This document shows, one piece after another, positions 1 through 14,000 of a DNA stretch of 22,511 bases (position 1 is its first letter; every line of letters begins with the position of its first letter). The notes below the pieces were generated by a model. The model was not told the origin of the DNA. It made no database searches and saw only the letters and a list, made by a program, of their open reading frames with translations. Origin of the DNA: Nephromyces sp. MM_2019 (taxonomy: Eukaryota; Apicomplexa; Aconoidasida; Nephromycida); assembly GCA_015657535.1 (NCBI GenBank), contig JADHZB010000032.1:1-22511 (forward strand), read 5' to 3'. A program made the translations under genes and the position numbers.

Positions 1-236
<236 letters not shown>

Positions 237-1916
237 TTTCACGAGGCTGATTCTAAAAGGGTTGATCTAATAGTTAATTTGTGTTCAGGAGAGTAATAGT
301 GGCTTCTTAATATAATATAAAATGTGGCTTATCGGTAACCTGGTTATAAAAGAAGACAGCAAAAAAAGAAATTTAAGGATGTATTGAAAAATAAATGTGT
401 TCAAGTCTTGGTAGTACCTTATTTGAAGTATTTCAAACTGTAATATTACCTTAAAATCTGTAGCCGTCAGAGACAAATAAAATGTGGGGGCAAATGAAAA
501 TATATAAAATAAATGATAATTGCCTTTCTAAATAATGTTTGTGTGTAGACAATTTATAGTTTATAATAAATACTGAGATTAATAAATGATTAACTTTTAT
601 TAAGTAATAGGCTTTTAATAGAACGCGTTAAAATGTTTATTCTGTTACCAACAGTAAATATATTTATGAAAGTAGTTGTTCAAATTTTTTTTAAAAATGT
701 GTGGAGGGTAATTAGGTGCTATTTGTGGGTGTAACTACAAATTTTAATTCGAACATAGAATCGCTATAACTTAATATCCTCGAACTTTTTTAATGGCAGC
801 TTGGTTTTTGAAAGATTACTTTCACAGCCAACCAATCATGTTATATACTATAAAAACACACTGACTGGTGAGTACATTTTCATTTATGCTTTTTGAATTG
901 TAGAGAAATTGTATAAAATTTAAGATCTTGTTTGCAAGTCTCGAAAAAAATAATAATTAGAATTTTGAATTTCAAACCTCTCTATAATCCCTCTTTTTAA
1001 CATGTGTCAACAACACTTTAGCATAAAAAATATATAATTCTCTATATTTTATATATCTATAAAATAATTTCCCTATTATTTACAGGTACATATATTACAA
1101 GATTTACATATGCCAACTGGTGTAAATGTCTTAAATAACTGGGTTGTAATTCACTGAACATTTTATATTATAGATACGTTGGCATATACATAATAAATAA
1201 ATTTTATACACCCTCTTTTTAGTAGAATTTATTTTTTTACACTCTTAAGAGATTTTGATTTCATACCTGATTGTAGGTATTACACAAAATTATACATATT
1301 AGCAGATTATATATATAGACATTTCACAAATTTATATAGATACACAAAGTAGCATAGTTTATTTTTATAAATTATATCACATTTAATAAAAGAGTTGTAG
1401 CAAATTTTTGATATTTCCACTTTAATAGAGCTATTATTATATTGAAAATTTATAAATTTTGCATATAAATATTTCATCAGGCTTATAGGTTTAAATATGT
1501 TATAACAGATTTGCAATACGAATTACCAAATTTTACATATACAAGAACATATGATTAAATTACAAACCATCTAGTATAAATACTTAGCTATGAGTATTTA
1601 GATTAGATGCTAATTTAGCATGATTAGATTTACACATCTAATGATAGCTAAGACAAGTTAATTAAATAATTATTATAATCACGACCTATCTATTCGGAAA
1701 GTGAATAAATAATTTCATTTCATGAGATAAAGATACAAGTATAATAAAAATAACACGAAATCAATTCAAAAAACTAGTAAGAATAAGGATTCAACTCACA
1801 CTTATTAACCCAGGTTTCTAAGTAAATTGGAGCTTTAACAAAAACTTTCAATTATAAAAAAAAAATATAAACGGTCCTGATGAAGGAGATAGGATAAAAA
1901 AAAATCCTTCCTAAAA
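237..1916. other. Intergenic DNA upstream of ubiquitin
   Basis: A+T-rich DNA with stop codons dense in all frames. The ubiquitin promoter should lie in the first few hundred bases, but I see no recognisable element. Short open stretches here (for example 285-476 and 1307-1516 on the minus strand) have low-complexity Ile/Phe/Tyr/Lys composition typical of A+T-rich non-coding sequence. I find no convincing tRNA, snRNA or splice-linked exons. Confidence 0.5.
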
Positions 1917-2321
1917 CTACAGTTTGAAGTTTATAGGTAAGCTTCTATTGTCACTCGAAATCGAAATAAAATTTAACTTTACATTTAAATCTTTGTCAAA
2001 AGAGTTGTTTAATGACATTAATACATTAGCAATTGACACTAAGATGATGCAGTGAAAAATAGCATAAGTTGCCCACAAGTCGTGTAATGATGTAAAGCTT
2101 TCAAACCTGGCTTCAAGTGATTTACTCATATTTAGTACTAAAATAAATCGCTCAAAAAAAAATTTTACATAAATTGAGCAATATTTTGTGTTAATCATTC
2201 TCTTTAATTGTAATTGAACAGAATGTAAGCTCTCATGAGCAAAATTATTGGTTTTATTACTTAGATCATATCTATCCGAAAGGGTACAAAGCTTAGCCAA
2301 AAGAAAGCCAAATAAAATCAT
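1917..2321 (-). CDS. Hypothetical 134-aa protein, possible membrane protein
   Basis: I do not recognise this ORF. It runs from a true ATG (2321-2319) to TAG (1919-1917). In DNA this A+T-rich an uninterrupted 134 codons is unlikely by chance, and the composition (Trp, Cys, His, Arg and Asp well represented) is more protein-like than the other intergenic ORFs. The N-terminus, MILFGFLLAKLCTLS, could be a signal peptide or anchor. Residues 51-65 are hydrophobic and aromatic, and residues 83-102 (WATYAIFHCIILVSIANVLM) could be a membrane span. There is no family motif. It could also be one exon of a spliced gene, since a GTAAAT donor-like site lies near the codons for NMSKS, or it could be spurious. 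It sits alone between ubiquitin and H3. Confidence 0.4.
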   Translation of the reverse strand: MILFGFLLAKLCTLSDRYDLSNKTNNFAHESLHSVQLQLKRMINTKYCSIYVKFFFERFILVLNMSKSLEARFESFTSLHDLWATYAIFHCIILVSIANVLMSLNNSFDKDLNVKLNFISISSDNRSLPINFKL

Positions 2322-3939
<1,618 letters not shown>

Positions 3940-3949
3940 GGTCTTTGTC

Positions 3950-3965
3950 GGCCCTTTTAGAGAGA
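3950..3965 (+). other. Possible degenerate histone 3' stem-loop sequence after H3
   Basis: Starting 11 bases after the H3 stop is GGCCCTTTTAGAGAGA. The first ten positions fit the metazoan histone mRNA 3' consensus (GGYYYTTYTN), but the 3' arm does not pair with the 5' arm, so no proper six-base stem forms. It is either a relic, a lineage-specific form or coincidence. Confidence 0.2.
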
Positions 3966-5813
3966 ATTTCATAAAATTAAGAATTTCATACGTAACAGAT
4001 CAATTTGAATAGTGTCATCAATAATCTTAGTCCGAATATAATAGAAATTTCATGCATTTAAACATTACCTGATTCCATACCTTCAGTTTCAGGCTTCACT
4101 CGAAGCCATTATATTTTATTATCAATCGCTAAATAGCTGATATAGCAACAATATGGGATAAAAAAGCAAAATTTTAATTGTATTTTAGTATTTTCTCGAA
4201 TTTTTCAAGATTGCCATTTAGTCTACAAGTTGCCGTATAATATTGTTATGTTCCAAAATTATGTAACATTGATGGAAGTGAAAAGGCAAAAATAACATTT
4301 GAACAAGTATTTGCCAATACAGTATTTTGATTCAATAAATTATAGAAGTATAAATCAACTGTCATTGATTCCATTTGATGAATTAAGTAGATGGCTTTCA
4401 ATATCTGATTATAATAAATAAAACAAAACAATATTGTAATAAAGTATATTCAGATTATTATCATAATCTTGCTATTACTATGCAGGTCAATATATATATT
4501 GACTCCATTAATTCAATTACAGATACTTAAGAACAATAATCAGACTAACATTGAAATTTACAACACGTATATGGTATAAGATTTTATTTTGCGTAATTTT
4601 ATAATTTAAAATAAACTAAAGAAACAACTTTATTCAACCTTAAAGTCTAGTTACTAAAATTTACATCCAAAACATTGAATGATAGGAATCTAGTACAAAT
4701 TTGATTAAAATATAAACGAAATTGTCAAATTAGGAAAATGGATTTGTCAGAATTTATTGTGATTTAGGACATATTTTTAAGTATCTCTGGAATTTTGAAT
4801 TCAAGTTTAACTGCTAATTCTAATTTAAGAATATAATATCGACCTCAATTTTTTCCTCCTTTTTAAAAGTGTAATTAAGGAGTGACACAATTCTTACACT
4901 TAGCAGCTCAGACTATAAGTAAATTATAAAAATTTTGGAAAAATTTAAAATTTTTTAAAATTCGGAAATGCTTCAGAATTAAGTAACTAAGCACTACAAA
5001 CGCATTAGTATTAGATTCATATAAATTTTTTTGTTATTAGCAATTGGCAAAAGCATTTGGCTTGGATTTTTCAAAATACTGTCGATTTTATCTACAAAAC
5101 CTTTCAATTTATAACTGAAGAAAAACGTTAGAATTTTACACATCACTCTTTCGATCAGTGGTCTAAACATAGCTTGTAGTAATAGAGTGGAACCCTACTA
5201 TAAATTTTTTTTTTCAAGCTGTGCCCTTTCAGTGTAAAGATAATTTTATTGTGTGTAATTACAACACTTGTAAAAAAAGCTCAACAATTTCTAGCATAGG
5301 TTGTTTAAACTTTTCACAAGTTCTAAAATTAACAAGTTAGAGTTTGTGGTTCCTAGCATATAAGTTGTAATTTCCAAGTTGAAACAAAACACTTTAATAA
5401 CTTTGTTTACAAATTTAACAACTTTTTATTATTTCCAGTGTTAGAATAATTATTAATAGAGATTGTTAAATAACAATTTATAATTACAACAAATTATTGT
5501 TTTCCAATAAAACATTCGGCAGTGGTTAAAATTTGAAAATACACAATCTTCCTTGATAATAAAAAATTTTGTTTGACCATTTTAAATTATTGCTTAACAA
5601 ATTTAATTAAATAAGAACCAAAGATTTCCATTAAATATTTTTATATTGAAAAAAAATAAAGGGAAATTGCTTTAAAATTATCAAATTTTACTCTCTATAT
5701 CCCTATTTATAAAAGCTTATAAGTTATTTTCCGCTATACCATTTTCACAATTTTAATTAATCGCAAATTCTATATATAAAAATTGGTGTTCATTGTGTTA
5801 AAAAAATTTAAAA
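3966..5813. other. Intergenic DNA between H3 and the secreted-protein gene
   Basis: About 1.85 kb of A+T-rich sequence holding the H3 3' UTR and the promoter of the next gene, both on the plus strand. The only longer open stretch (4246-4431, minus) is an AT-composition ORF without features. I see no RNA gene or repeat array. Confidence 0.45.
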
Positions 5814-7160
5814 ATGAAGCTTAAAAGTTTATTTTCAATTTTCATGATGGTAATAATATTAATTTCAAATTTAGGTTTGAATAATGCCGTTTCTTTAACC
5901 AGTTTAAAGGCTAGCAGTCAACCAATAAAGGAGCATGACAAAGAAGCTAATTCAGGTATGCTTAAATGCTTTGCTAAAAATTGAATAATTAATAATAATT
6001 TTAGCAACATGGAAAGCTTACTAATTATTCCTCAGGAGAATTTGATAACGATAGCCAAAGTTTTATGCAAGAAATGGATGATGAAGACTCATTTGATGAT
6101 GATGATGAAGAATTTGGATTTGAGGATGGAATGTTTGGTAGTGATGAAGATGAAGATGATGAAAAAGAGGATGAAGAATCTTATTTAGAAATGGATGATT
6201 TCGAAAATCATGACTTTGAAGATTTTAAAAAATCATTTGAGAAATCAGCTCAAGGTAGTTTGAACTAACACTCAGATAAGGGAGTAAATTTAATTTGAAT
6301 TTTATTTATTGCAAATTAGAGTGGAGTAATAACAGCCAATGGGATCATTTGTTTGATGAAATGACATCTCAAATCGCACATGCAATTACAAAAGAAAGTA
6401 AGCTATGATTAATTTCTTTTGGTGCCATTGAAGCTTTTTTCAATTCATGGCCCCTATTATGTTAATTGCTTTTTGAATGTATTCTATCTATTACTATTTA
6501 ACTAAGATGAAATTTGGCAGTCTTTAAGGTTTATTGATAATTTTTAAAATTCAATAATTTATAATATTATTGCCTTTAAAACATTAACTAATGCCATTTT
6601 ACGTTACATAAATTCAGTGAGCACTCATTTTAAAGACAAGAATGTATTTCTCGAGACTAAATCAGAAAGTTTAAGTGAAGCTGAATTTTTCAATTCTATG
6701 GTAAAAATTTAAGAAATTACCGAAAAATTTCCCAAATATTAAACTGAAAGATATTCAATTTATGTTTATTAATCAGAAAAACAAATTAAAACAGCTCGTA
6801 CAAGGACCCGTCAAAGAAGCTTTAGGTCTTTTTATTAGGCAATTTCTCCCACACATCGAATCATGGGTAGCCACAGGTGTTAAACCACCTACAGTTAGCC
6901 GAGAAGCATACCAAAAATTAATTCAACCACTTTTTATGACAATGTTCAATATGGTAAGAAGTGTTTGGATTTAATGTCTCAAATTATAACACCAATATAA
7001 TCGATATATATACAAATAGAATCGACATAAATTTTTAAGCAGTGTTGTGCTATATGAATTATAATTCAGCTTTTAAAATTGAATTTTCATTTTATTAAAA
7101 TAGGTTGAAAACAGACTCAATAGCCCTGTTCCTGATCAAATTTGGGAATTATCTAATTGA
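5814..7160 (+). CDS. Secreted acidic protein, six exons, 251 aa
   Basis: I do not recognise the family. Exons: 5814-5955, 6036-6254, 6320-6397, 6618-6700, 6777-6953 and 7104-7160. They join in frame with GT-AG borders to a TGA at 7158-7160. Residues 1-26 (MKLKSLFSIFMMVIILISN, then LGLNNAV) form a clear signal peptide, so the product enters the secretory pathway. Residues 49-120 are extremely acidic, with runs of Asp/Glu such as SFDDDDEEFGFED and DEDEDDEKEDEE, mixed with Phe. Residues 175-240 look like a folded or amphipathic helical segment (LKQLVQGPVKEALGLFIRQF, then a WVATGVKPPT turn). There is no membrane span after the signal and no GPI-type tail. Acidic secreted proteins of this kind in apicomplexans may be parasitophorous, host-exported or Ca2+-binding; which applies here is unknown. 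The exon 5 acceptor at 6776 is the least certain junction. Confidence 0.8.
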
Positions 7161-8020
7161 AGAAATTTTGTAAAAATACCTATTAGTCACAAAATTTATA
7201 ATCAACTTATGCTAAGTTACTAAGGAGTAAATAGTCCTTTGTTGATTTTATAGAAACGATAAATACATACTTTGTGCTTTTTTAATGAGATGTAAATACA
7301 ATATGAAACTTTTGGATTTTAAATATATATAGATAGGTAATATATCAGAGATACATTTTTCAAAATTTAAATGATTTGTAATATAAGTTAACTAACTTTG
7401 ATAGCTTAGCCAAAAGAACTAAGTGACTAATTATTGTTATTATTAATTTGGATTGAGTGCATATTATTAATGAAATGTTTTATGCTATTAATTTGCAATG
7501 TAAAAATAAAAATAAATAAAGCTTAAATCAGAATAATATGATCTTTCATAAACAGAACTCATTTGGACTGAAAAATATAATTGATAAAAATACTTTAGAA
7601 ATGACAAAAATGCTTAACATATAATAATGAGCATATTAAGTATTTAAAATGAGAAAGTCATAAATTAATAGGTTCAACAAGTTAAGAGTTTGACTTTTCG
7701 TTACCAAAATTAATTATATAACTAAAAATTAAAATTCAAGGACACAAAGTCAACAAATTTTCCATAGGTTTTGGTGCATTACACTTAATATAATTAGTTT
7801 TAATGAATGATAAACGCATCCATCCAATCTTCAAAACAAATGATATATAAATAATTTATTTGGGTACAAAATGTATTTTTAGGTAGAAGATGAAATTATT
7901 TAGACTGCTACATTATCGACTGAAAAATTTTCGCACTACTTTCCAAATTAAAACATACACTGTGGCAATTATTTTCAACCAAGTTGTTGATCTTACATAT
8001 TTTAAACTGTCGGGTGAAGC
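7161..8020. other. Convergent intergenic region (two 3' ends)
   Basis: This separates the 3' end of the plus-strand secreted-protein gene from the 3' end of the minus-strand giant gene. It should carry both 3' UTRs. Several AATAAA-like strings (for example around 7503-7520) occur, but they are expected by chance at this composition. No ORF or structured element is supported. Confidence 0.5.
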
Positions 8021-11000
8021 CTAAACTTCAATTTTATGAATATATATTTCCTCATCACTTGATTCATGTGGCAGCAATGTCGATTCATCAAAATTAACGT
8101 TGAAAGCTTTCCTTCTTTTATTTTGAGGTGATAAGCATGAAGGCAAAGGTTTAGTGTCAGAATCCGGAGGAGTATGGATTATATCTGGATCAGGTGCTAA
8201 TTGCCACATTGCAGTTAATCCATCTTCATCCGAATCAACATTCTCCTCAGTTGACTTTGATTTCTCTCCTCTTAGCTTTTGATAAGCACTCAATGCTAAC
8301 GATGACTTACGATCACCCTTTTTGAAAGCAGGTTGACTAGTTTTGTTACTCTCTTCAGTCGAGCCATCATCCGAGTTTATGAATTTCTTATCGGTGATTA
8401 AGTAATCAAAGATTTGCTCGAAGTCACTCCTACTCCAACTGATCAGCTAATAAGATAACATTAAGAAAAATTGAGTGTAAAAAATGATTTATTGTTTACA
8501 TATACTACCTGAGCGTTTTTGATCGCTTTGATATTCGTTTTCTTCGACGCAACCTCGAATAGATTGATTTGCCCAAAGAAAGACTTTCTCTCCAGTATGG
8601 CTTGTGTAACTACAGCTCCAGTTGACTCATCCATTGCAGTTAATTCTGCTTTTCCAACATATATTATGTATTGTGCTTGTGCTGTACGACCCTAAAAACA
8701 CAACGAAAAAAAGCATATTCATATTAATCATGACTAGCAACAAAGGTAGATCAGAATACCATTTTTGTAATATATTGATGTTTCCGAATATTCTCAAGTT
8801 TGCAAGCCTATCAAGAAACAGTGCATTAATTGATTACGCAGCTATTGAAAGAATTACGTGGATTGCTTGCTTTTTTACCTGTGTGGCCATTTTTATCTTA
8901 TCGGTGCTAGCCTTTTGGAACAGGACACTAGAACTTAAAAACTCAAAAATCTTAGGGAAATTATCATTACGCTCCTTTAACATATCTTTAATATTGGTTG
9001 AGAAGACCTCTCTTTCCAGGGACCATATAATTGCATCTCTATTTACTGGAACTTGAATAAAAAATTCATACTTTTCATCTTGCAAGAATTGATCAATGCC
9101 AACAAACTGCTTTGTCGCAACAGTAGATACTTTAGTCTCAAATCCAAGAAACCCGGATTGTAGAATGTCCAGCTCCCCTGAATAAACCCAGATCAGAGGT
9201 ATATCAAAAGGCTCTTGTTTGACAGGTCGTGAACCTGATACCCATAGCTCACGCCTGGTAAGGCTAACAATGTATCTAAGTTGTTCATCAGAGAGATTTG
9301 AAAAAACCTCAAGGGATTTAAGTGATGTTTTTAGAGCTTTGCACTCATCTGGAAAGTTCTTATGGTCATCCTTTTGTACACCAAACCTTTCTTCAAATTC
9401 CGAATTTAATGGTACCACATCATCTTCAAATTGAGGGTCCAACTTGAAGTCTGATATACGTTTAACAACTTCTTCAGTTTCAAGTGAACGTTCACCGTTG
9501 GGATTGATATAATCCCATATAGTCTGCATTGTTGAGGATTCCAAGCCTAATGTGGGTCCAATACATGTGAAATCATGGGTAAAAATACGATTATCTGAGC
9601 GTTTAATAGAATGAATTGTAGCTGAAACTGTCCCGTGGCATTCTTCTGCTTTGAACTGGAAATTTTTCATTAGATGATTTATACTAACATTCATTCTTTT
9701 GATGAAATTCGTTAGGGTGAGTCCTTCAGGATGATCGCCACATAATAACTTGAAAACGTCACGTTTCTCTCTCACTTTTAAAGCTGGTACTATTTCCAAG
9801 CTTCTTAAAAAAGTGGAAAAGCCCTTGAAATCCACATTTTCAGCACCCTCTACTACCATTTGATTATAGGCTTCTTCCAATGAGTTGTACTTTTGGATCA
9901 TATTTACCCTTATATGTTTCAAGGTCATTAAATCTTTATAACTAGCCTCATAAAAGGAAGAAGAATATAATGATAGGAGATTCTGATCATTTGGTACACT
10001 GCTAGCCTCATGCTCGTCCAACATTTCTTCATTTTTATTATAAATCTGATGAGTACTTGGAAGATCCTCGGATTGCAACAATGAAATTTTATCTGAATTT
10101 TGACGAGATAATAGATTTGGGTAGTTCTCTTTATCACTTAGATCTGCACTCATCTTCCTAGATGATCTTCTCTCTAATTTCTTTATATATATTTCTTCTT
10201 CATCTTCCACATTCTTGATAAAGTTTTCATTTATCTCTACTTCATCATCCTGCTCTGATATAGGTTTAGGGGGGGGTGGTTCCTTATATTTCTTAGAAGC
10301 CTTAGGAGTTTTCACTATGGTCGGTTGTAAAGAACTAGAAGATGCTTCACCAAAGATTTCTTGAAACCTTAATTTGTCGAGGCTCAGTATTTTGCTATTT
10401 ATTTTGGCAACATAAGCACAAGGACTTGAGACTCCATTTTTGAACTCATCCAAGCATAAAATTGAACCCTTTTCTAAAGTTCCCATATCTTCAATCTTTA
10501 AAGTTATTGGATTGTGTTTTTCAAGGGATATAACCCCTTCAGCTACTATAAGTAACCTTTGAACTTTAACACCTTGTTCTACTATGATCTCTCTGATCTG
10601 AAACTCATTTTTCCTAATTTCTCGGATAACTTGTTCAAGCTTTGAATCATCTAAATCAGAACACTCTTTCAATGGTTTCAAAACTTCAAGGAATTCAAAA
10701 GGGCTGAAATCTAGAGTTGAAAAACTTTCTCTTTTCATTTCAATAACATCTTGGGGCTCAATAATACTTCCAGATCTATATTCTAATTTAGCTCTTTCAA
10801 TAAATGACTCAAACTGATCCTCAAGATGAAAAAAGAACTTATCTTTCTTCAGTGAATAAGTGTGTACTGGAGTCTTTGAGATAATATACGCAGTTCTTTT
10901 CTCCTGCTTAATAAATGACATCTCTCCAAAGTACTCTGCAGACGAGTAATCTTTAACAGGCTTTAGTGGTAAACCAGGGCCTTGATACAACTCCACAGAC

Positions 11001-14000
11001 ACAGTTCCTGACTTTAATATATAAAATTTATCAGGTTCCTCACCCTCAATTACAATCGGAACATTAGGGTAATATATCTCCAATTCCATATCCTAAAGGA
11101 TTTAATGGCATATTATTATTAACCAGAGTCACAAGAATGAGGCTGCATTATACCTGTACGATGTGCTTCCTTTTTTCCTTACTAAGTAATTTAATAATAG
11201 GGACTGTCTCCATAATGAGCATGAGTTCATCTAATTCCTATAAAGCAATGAATTAATTGTAATGAACATCTCAGTTTCATATACTACTAAGACTCTAAAT
11301 CTAACTATTTGTTTTTCAATCCTTATCAGCTTATGTGACGTCATCTCCTCATCTTCAGCCTCATTAAGTTGACTTATAGAGATTAAACTTTCCTTATGCG
11401 ATTTTTTGCGCTCAGCCTTCTTCTTTTTACTTTTTTTCTTATTCCCCATCCTCTTATAAGTTTCCACAAGGTTTGATATACTTTTATATGATTCTTCTGC
11501 CCTTAAAATGAAATCTTCATTGAGTTTCATCAAGAGTCTGTCAAAACTTTCAACATCTAGGCTTAGGCACTGGGTTGAGATGTTCATTATTACGAATGAA
11601 GAATTATTAATAAATTAATTACTCTAATTTATATACCTCACAATCTGTCTTTGCAATTACAGTTGCAGAGCGTGTTTGCTTCTTAATGATTGAAAGCTCT
11701 CCAAAGTAATCACCCTTTTGGTAGACTCTGTACTCTTCAAATTCATTATTGATATTTTTATCCGATATTACAACGGCTTTACCGCTCTTAATTATATAAA
11801 AATAATCAGGTTCATCAAACTAAACAAATCGCATCAAAATAAATAGCGTGTGAGGAATAAGAATTATTTAGCAACGTAAACTTACCTTTCGAAAGATTGA
11901 TGTACCCTCTGAGTAATACTTGCATTCAAAATTCTGAATAATTCAAGACATCAATTTCAAATAAAACTATAAATTAATCTCTCCAATTCTAAGTATTACT
12001 ATAGCAATCTTTCGACGAGCCCAAGTAGACAATTTATGAATCACGGCACAACTGGAAAGAAAAGACTCATAACACCCCACTTCTTCTATACGCCTTTCAA
12101 GCAATTGCTAATATAGAGAAGAAATAAATCAGATTTTTTTAGTGTTTGAAAAGATTAAACATATTTATACCTTTATATCTCTAATATAATCACTTTGCCT
12201 AAGAATCCACACACGAGCTTCACTTTCACCTTGTGGGACCACCAAGGTGAAATTCTGGGTCTTTCCCTTGAGAAATTCATCATTTGCAACTACACAAGGA
12301 CTACTGATAGTTTCGGAAGAAGCATTAAAAAAGAAGCTCTGAGATGTGATCATAAGAAATAATTTAATAGGAAAGTTATCTAAGTTTATTTTATAGGGTC
12401 TTTCATACCGTAGATGTTTTCATAAGCTTTCCATTTTCAAGCACAATTAGATCTTGAACAGCTGACGACTGTTCTTGAACTACACTATCCTCCTTAAGTA
12501 CACTTAATCTCATGAATTTCAAGACTCGAGACCTTTCAGAAAATCTTAATGCATCCCAGGGATAGGTTGTTTCTATGACATTGTCTAGTATGAGATAGTT
12601 ATCTTCGATACCCCATCCCTGCTTTATCAATTTTCCAGTTGGGATTTTAGCACTGGAGTCATCCGTTGGTAATCTTTGTGGGCTATCAGTTGGAGCCGAA
12701 AATGTATTGAATATCATATTAAAAACATTACCTTGACTTTTTTGTTTCTTTACTAGCTCCTCAACAGTATTTGAACCTAAATAAATATATATATATAATT
12801 TCATCAAAAGGAATTTTTATACAACATTCTATTGGATGCTAAATATACATTAGTATTTAATTTACCTTCAAGAATCGATTCAACATCGCTTAATGACATA
12901 AATTCATACTTAAATCTGAGAAATATGTATAAAAATAAGTATCACTGGCCATTAATAAAATTAAAGGTTATAATATCTTACATATCAATCGTATTCCAAA
13001 GATTTACGGCATTGGAATAACTCATGCCGACTTTTGCACTAATTTGTATAAATTGGTCAAGGGATATACGCTCTCGACTACTCTCTGAAATCTCTAGCAA
13101 AGGAATCTTGGGATTACCGTATATCTAAAGGAATAATTGTTTTGTCAATATGGCATTTTGTGTAAAATGAATCTAGACTGAAAAAAAAATTAGCTGCTTT
13201 AAAAATGATATCATACCTCTTCAAAGCGGCTATTAAGCCCCGCAAAACTACAGTTATCTCCTTCCAGATTTCTGTATAAACTAGAGAGTGTTAACCTCCC
13301 AGAAACTGGTTTACATAACTCATCATATAAAGAGCATGTATTTCTGAATGAATACTCAAATCCCATTTCTTCTAAGAAATTCGCAAATTCCTAATTTAAT
13401 GTAACAAAATAATCAAGAGCTTGTCAAAAGCATGGAAAATAGTTTCTCTTACGTGAATAGTAACATTGCCATTGTTGTTATCATCCATGAATCGAAATGC
13501 ATTACTACAATGGCCATATTTTTTCAATAATTTTTCTTTTATGAGCATTACATTTTCAGTAAGTATATCTCTGTTTTCGTTGGAATCAAATAAAACCGAT
13601 GATTGTGTATCTTCTATTGAAGATGCTTCAGAGGTACCTTCCGATGAAGAGTCTAGATTTTCTTCATTATCATCTGTTGTAGCATCATACTCATTACTAT
13701 GGCAAAAAGGTTGAATAATTTCCTCACTCGAGCCACTAATATGCCTCAATGATGCAAATTTCTTAATTATAGATTCACGAGAATCTAGCTCATCATCCAC
13801 TTGTTTTTCTTTGGACTCCTCTAACTCACTAATCCAATTGAAAACCTGACTCTGTGTTTCTTGCGCTATTGCATTTGAATGTTTATAGTCCATCACACCC
13901 GAAGCACTCCTTGAGTATGAAGCATGTGTTATAGAATCGAAACGTTTGATCTTATTTTGCCTATTAAAATCGTGACTGGCCTTGAGTCTTCCAACAATCT

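Noticed and set aside
4246..4431. A 61-codon minus-strand ORF between H3 and the secreted-protein gene
   Set aside because: Short, with A+T-driven composition, no domain or splice partner, and a length expected by chance.
5144..5205. tRNA-like look (GATCAGTGGTCTA...GTGGAACCC)
   Set aside because: No acceptor stem closes, the T-arm consensus is absent on either strand, and no anticodon loop is placed correctly.
8622..9056. A 144-codon plus-strand ORF with hydrophobic stretches
   Set aside because: It is antisense to exons 16-18 of the giant gene, whose CNB coding frame and splice junctions are well supported.
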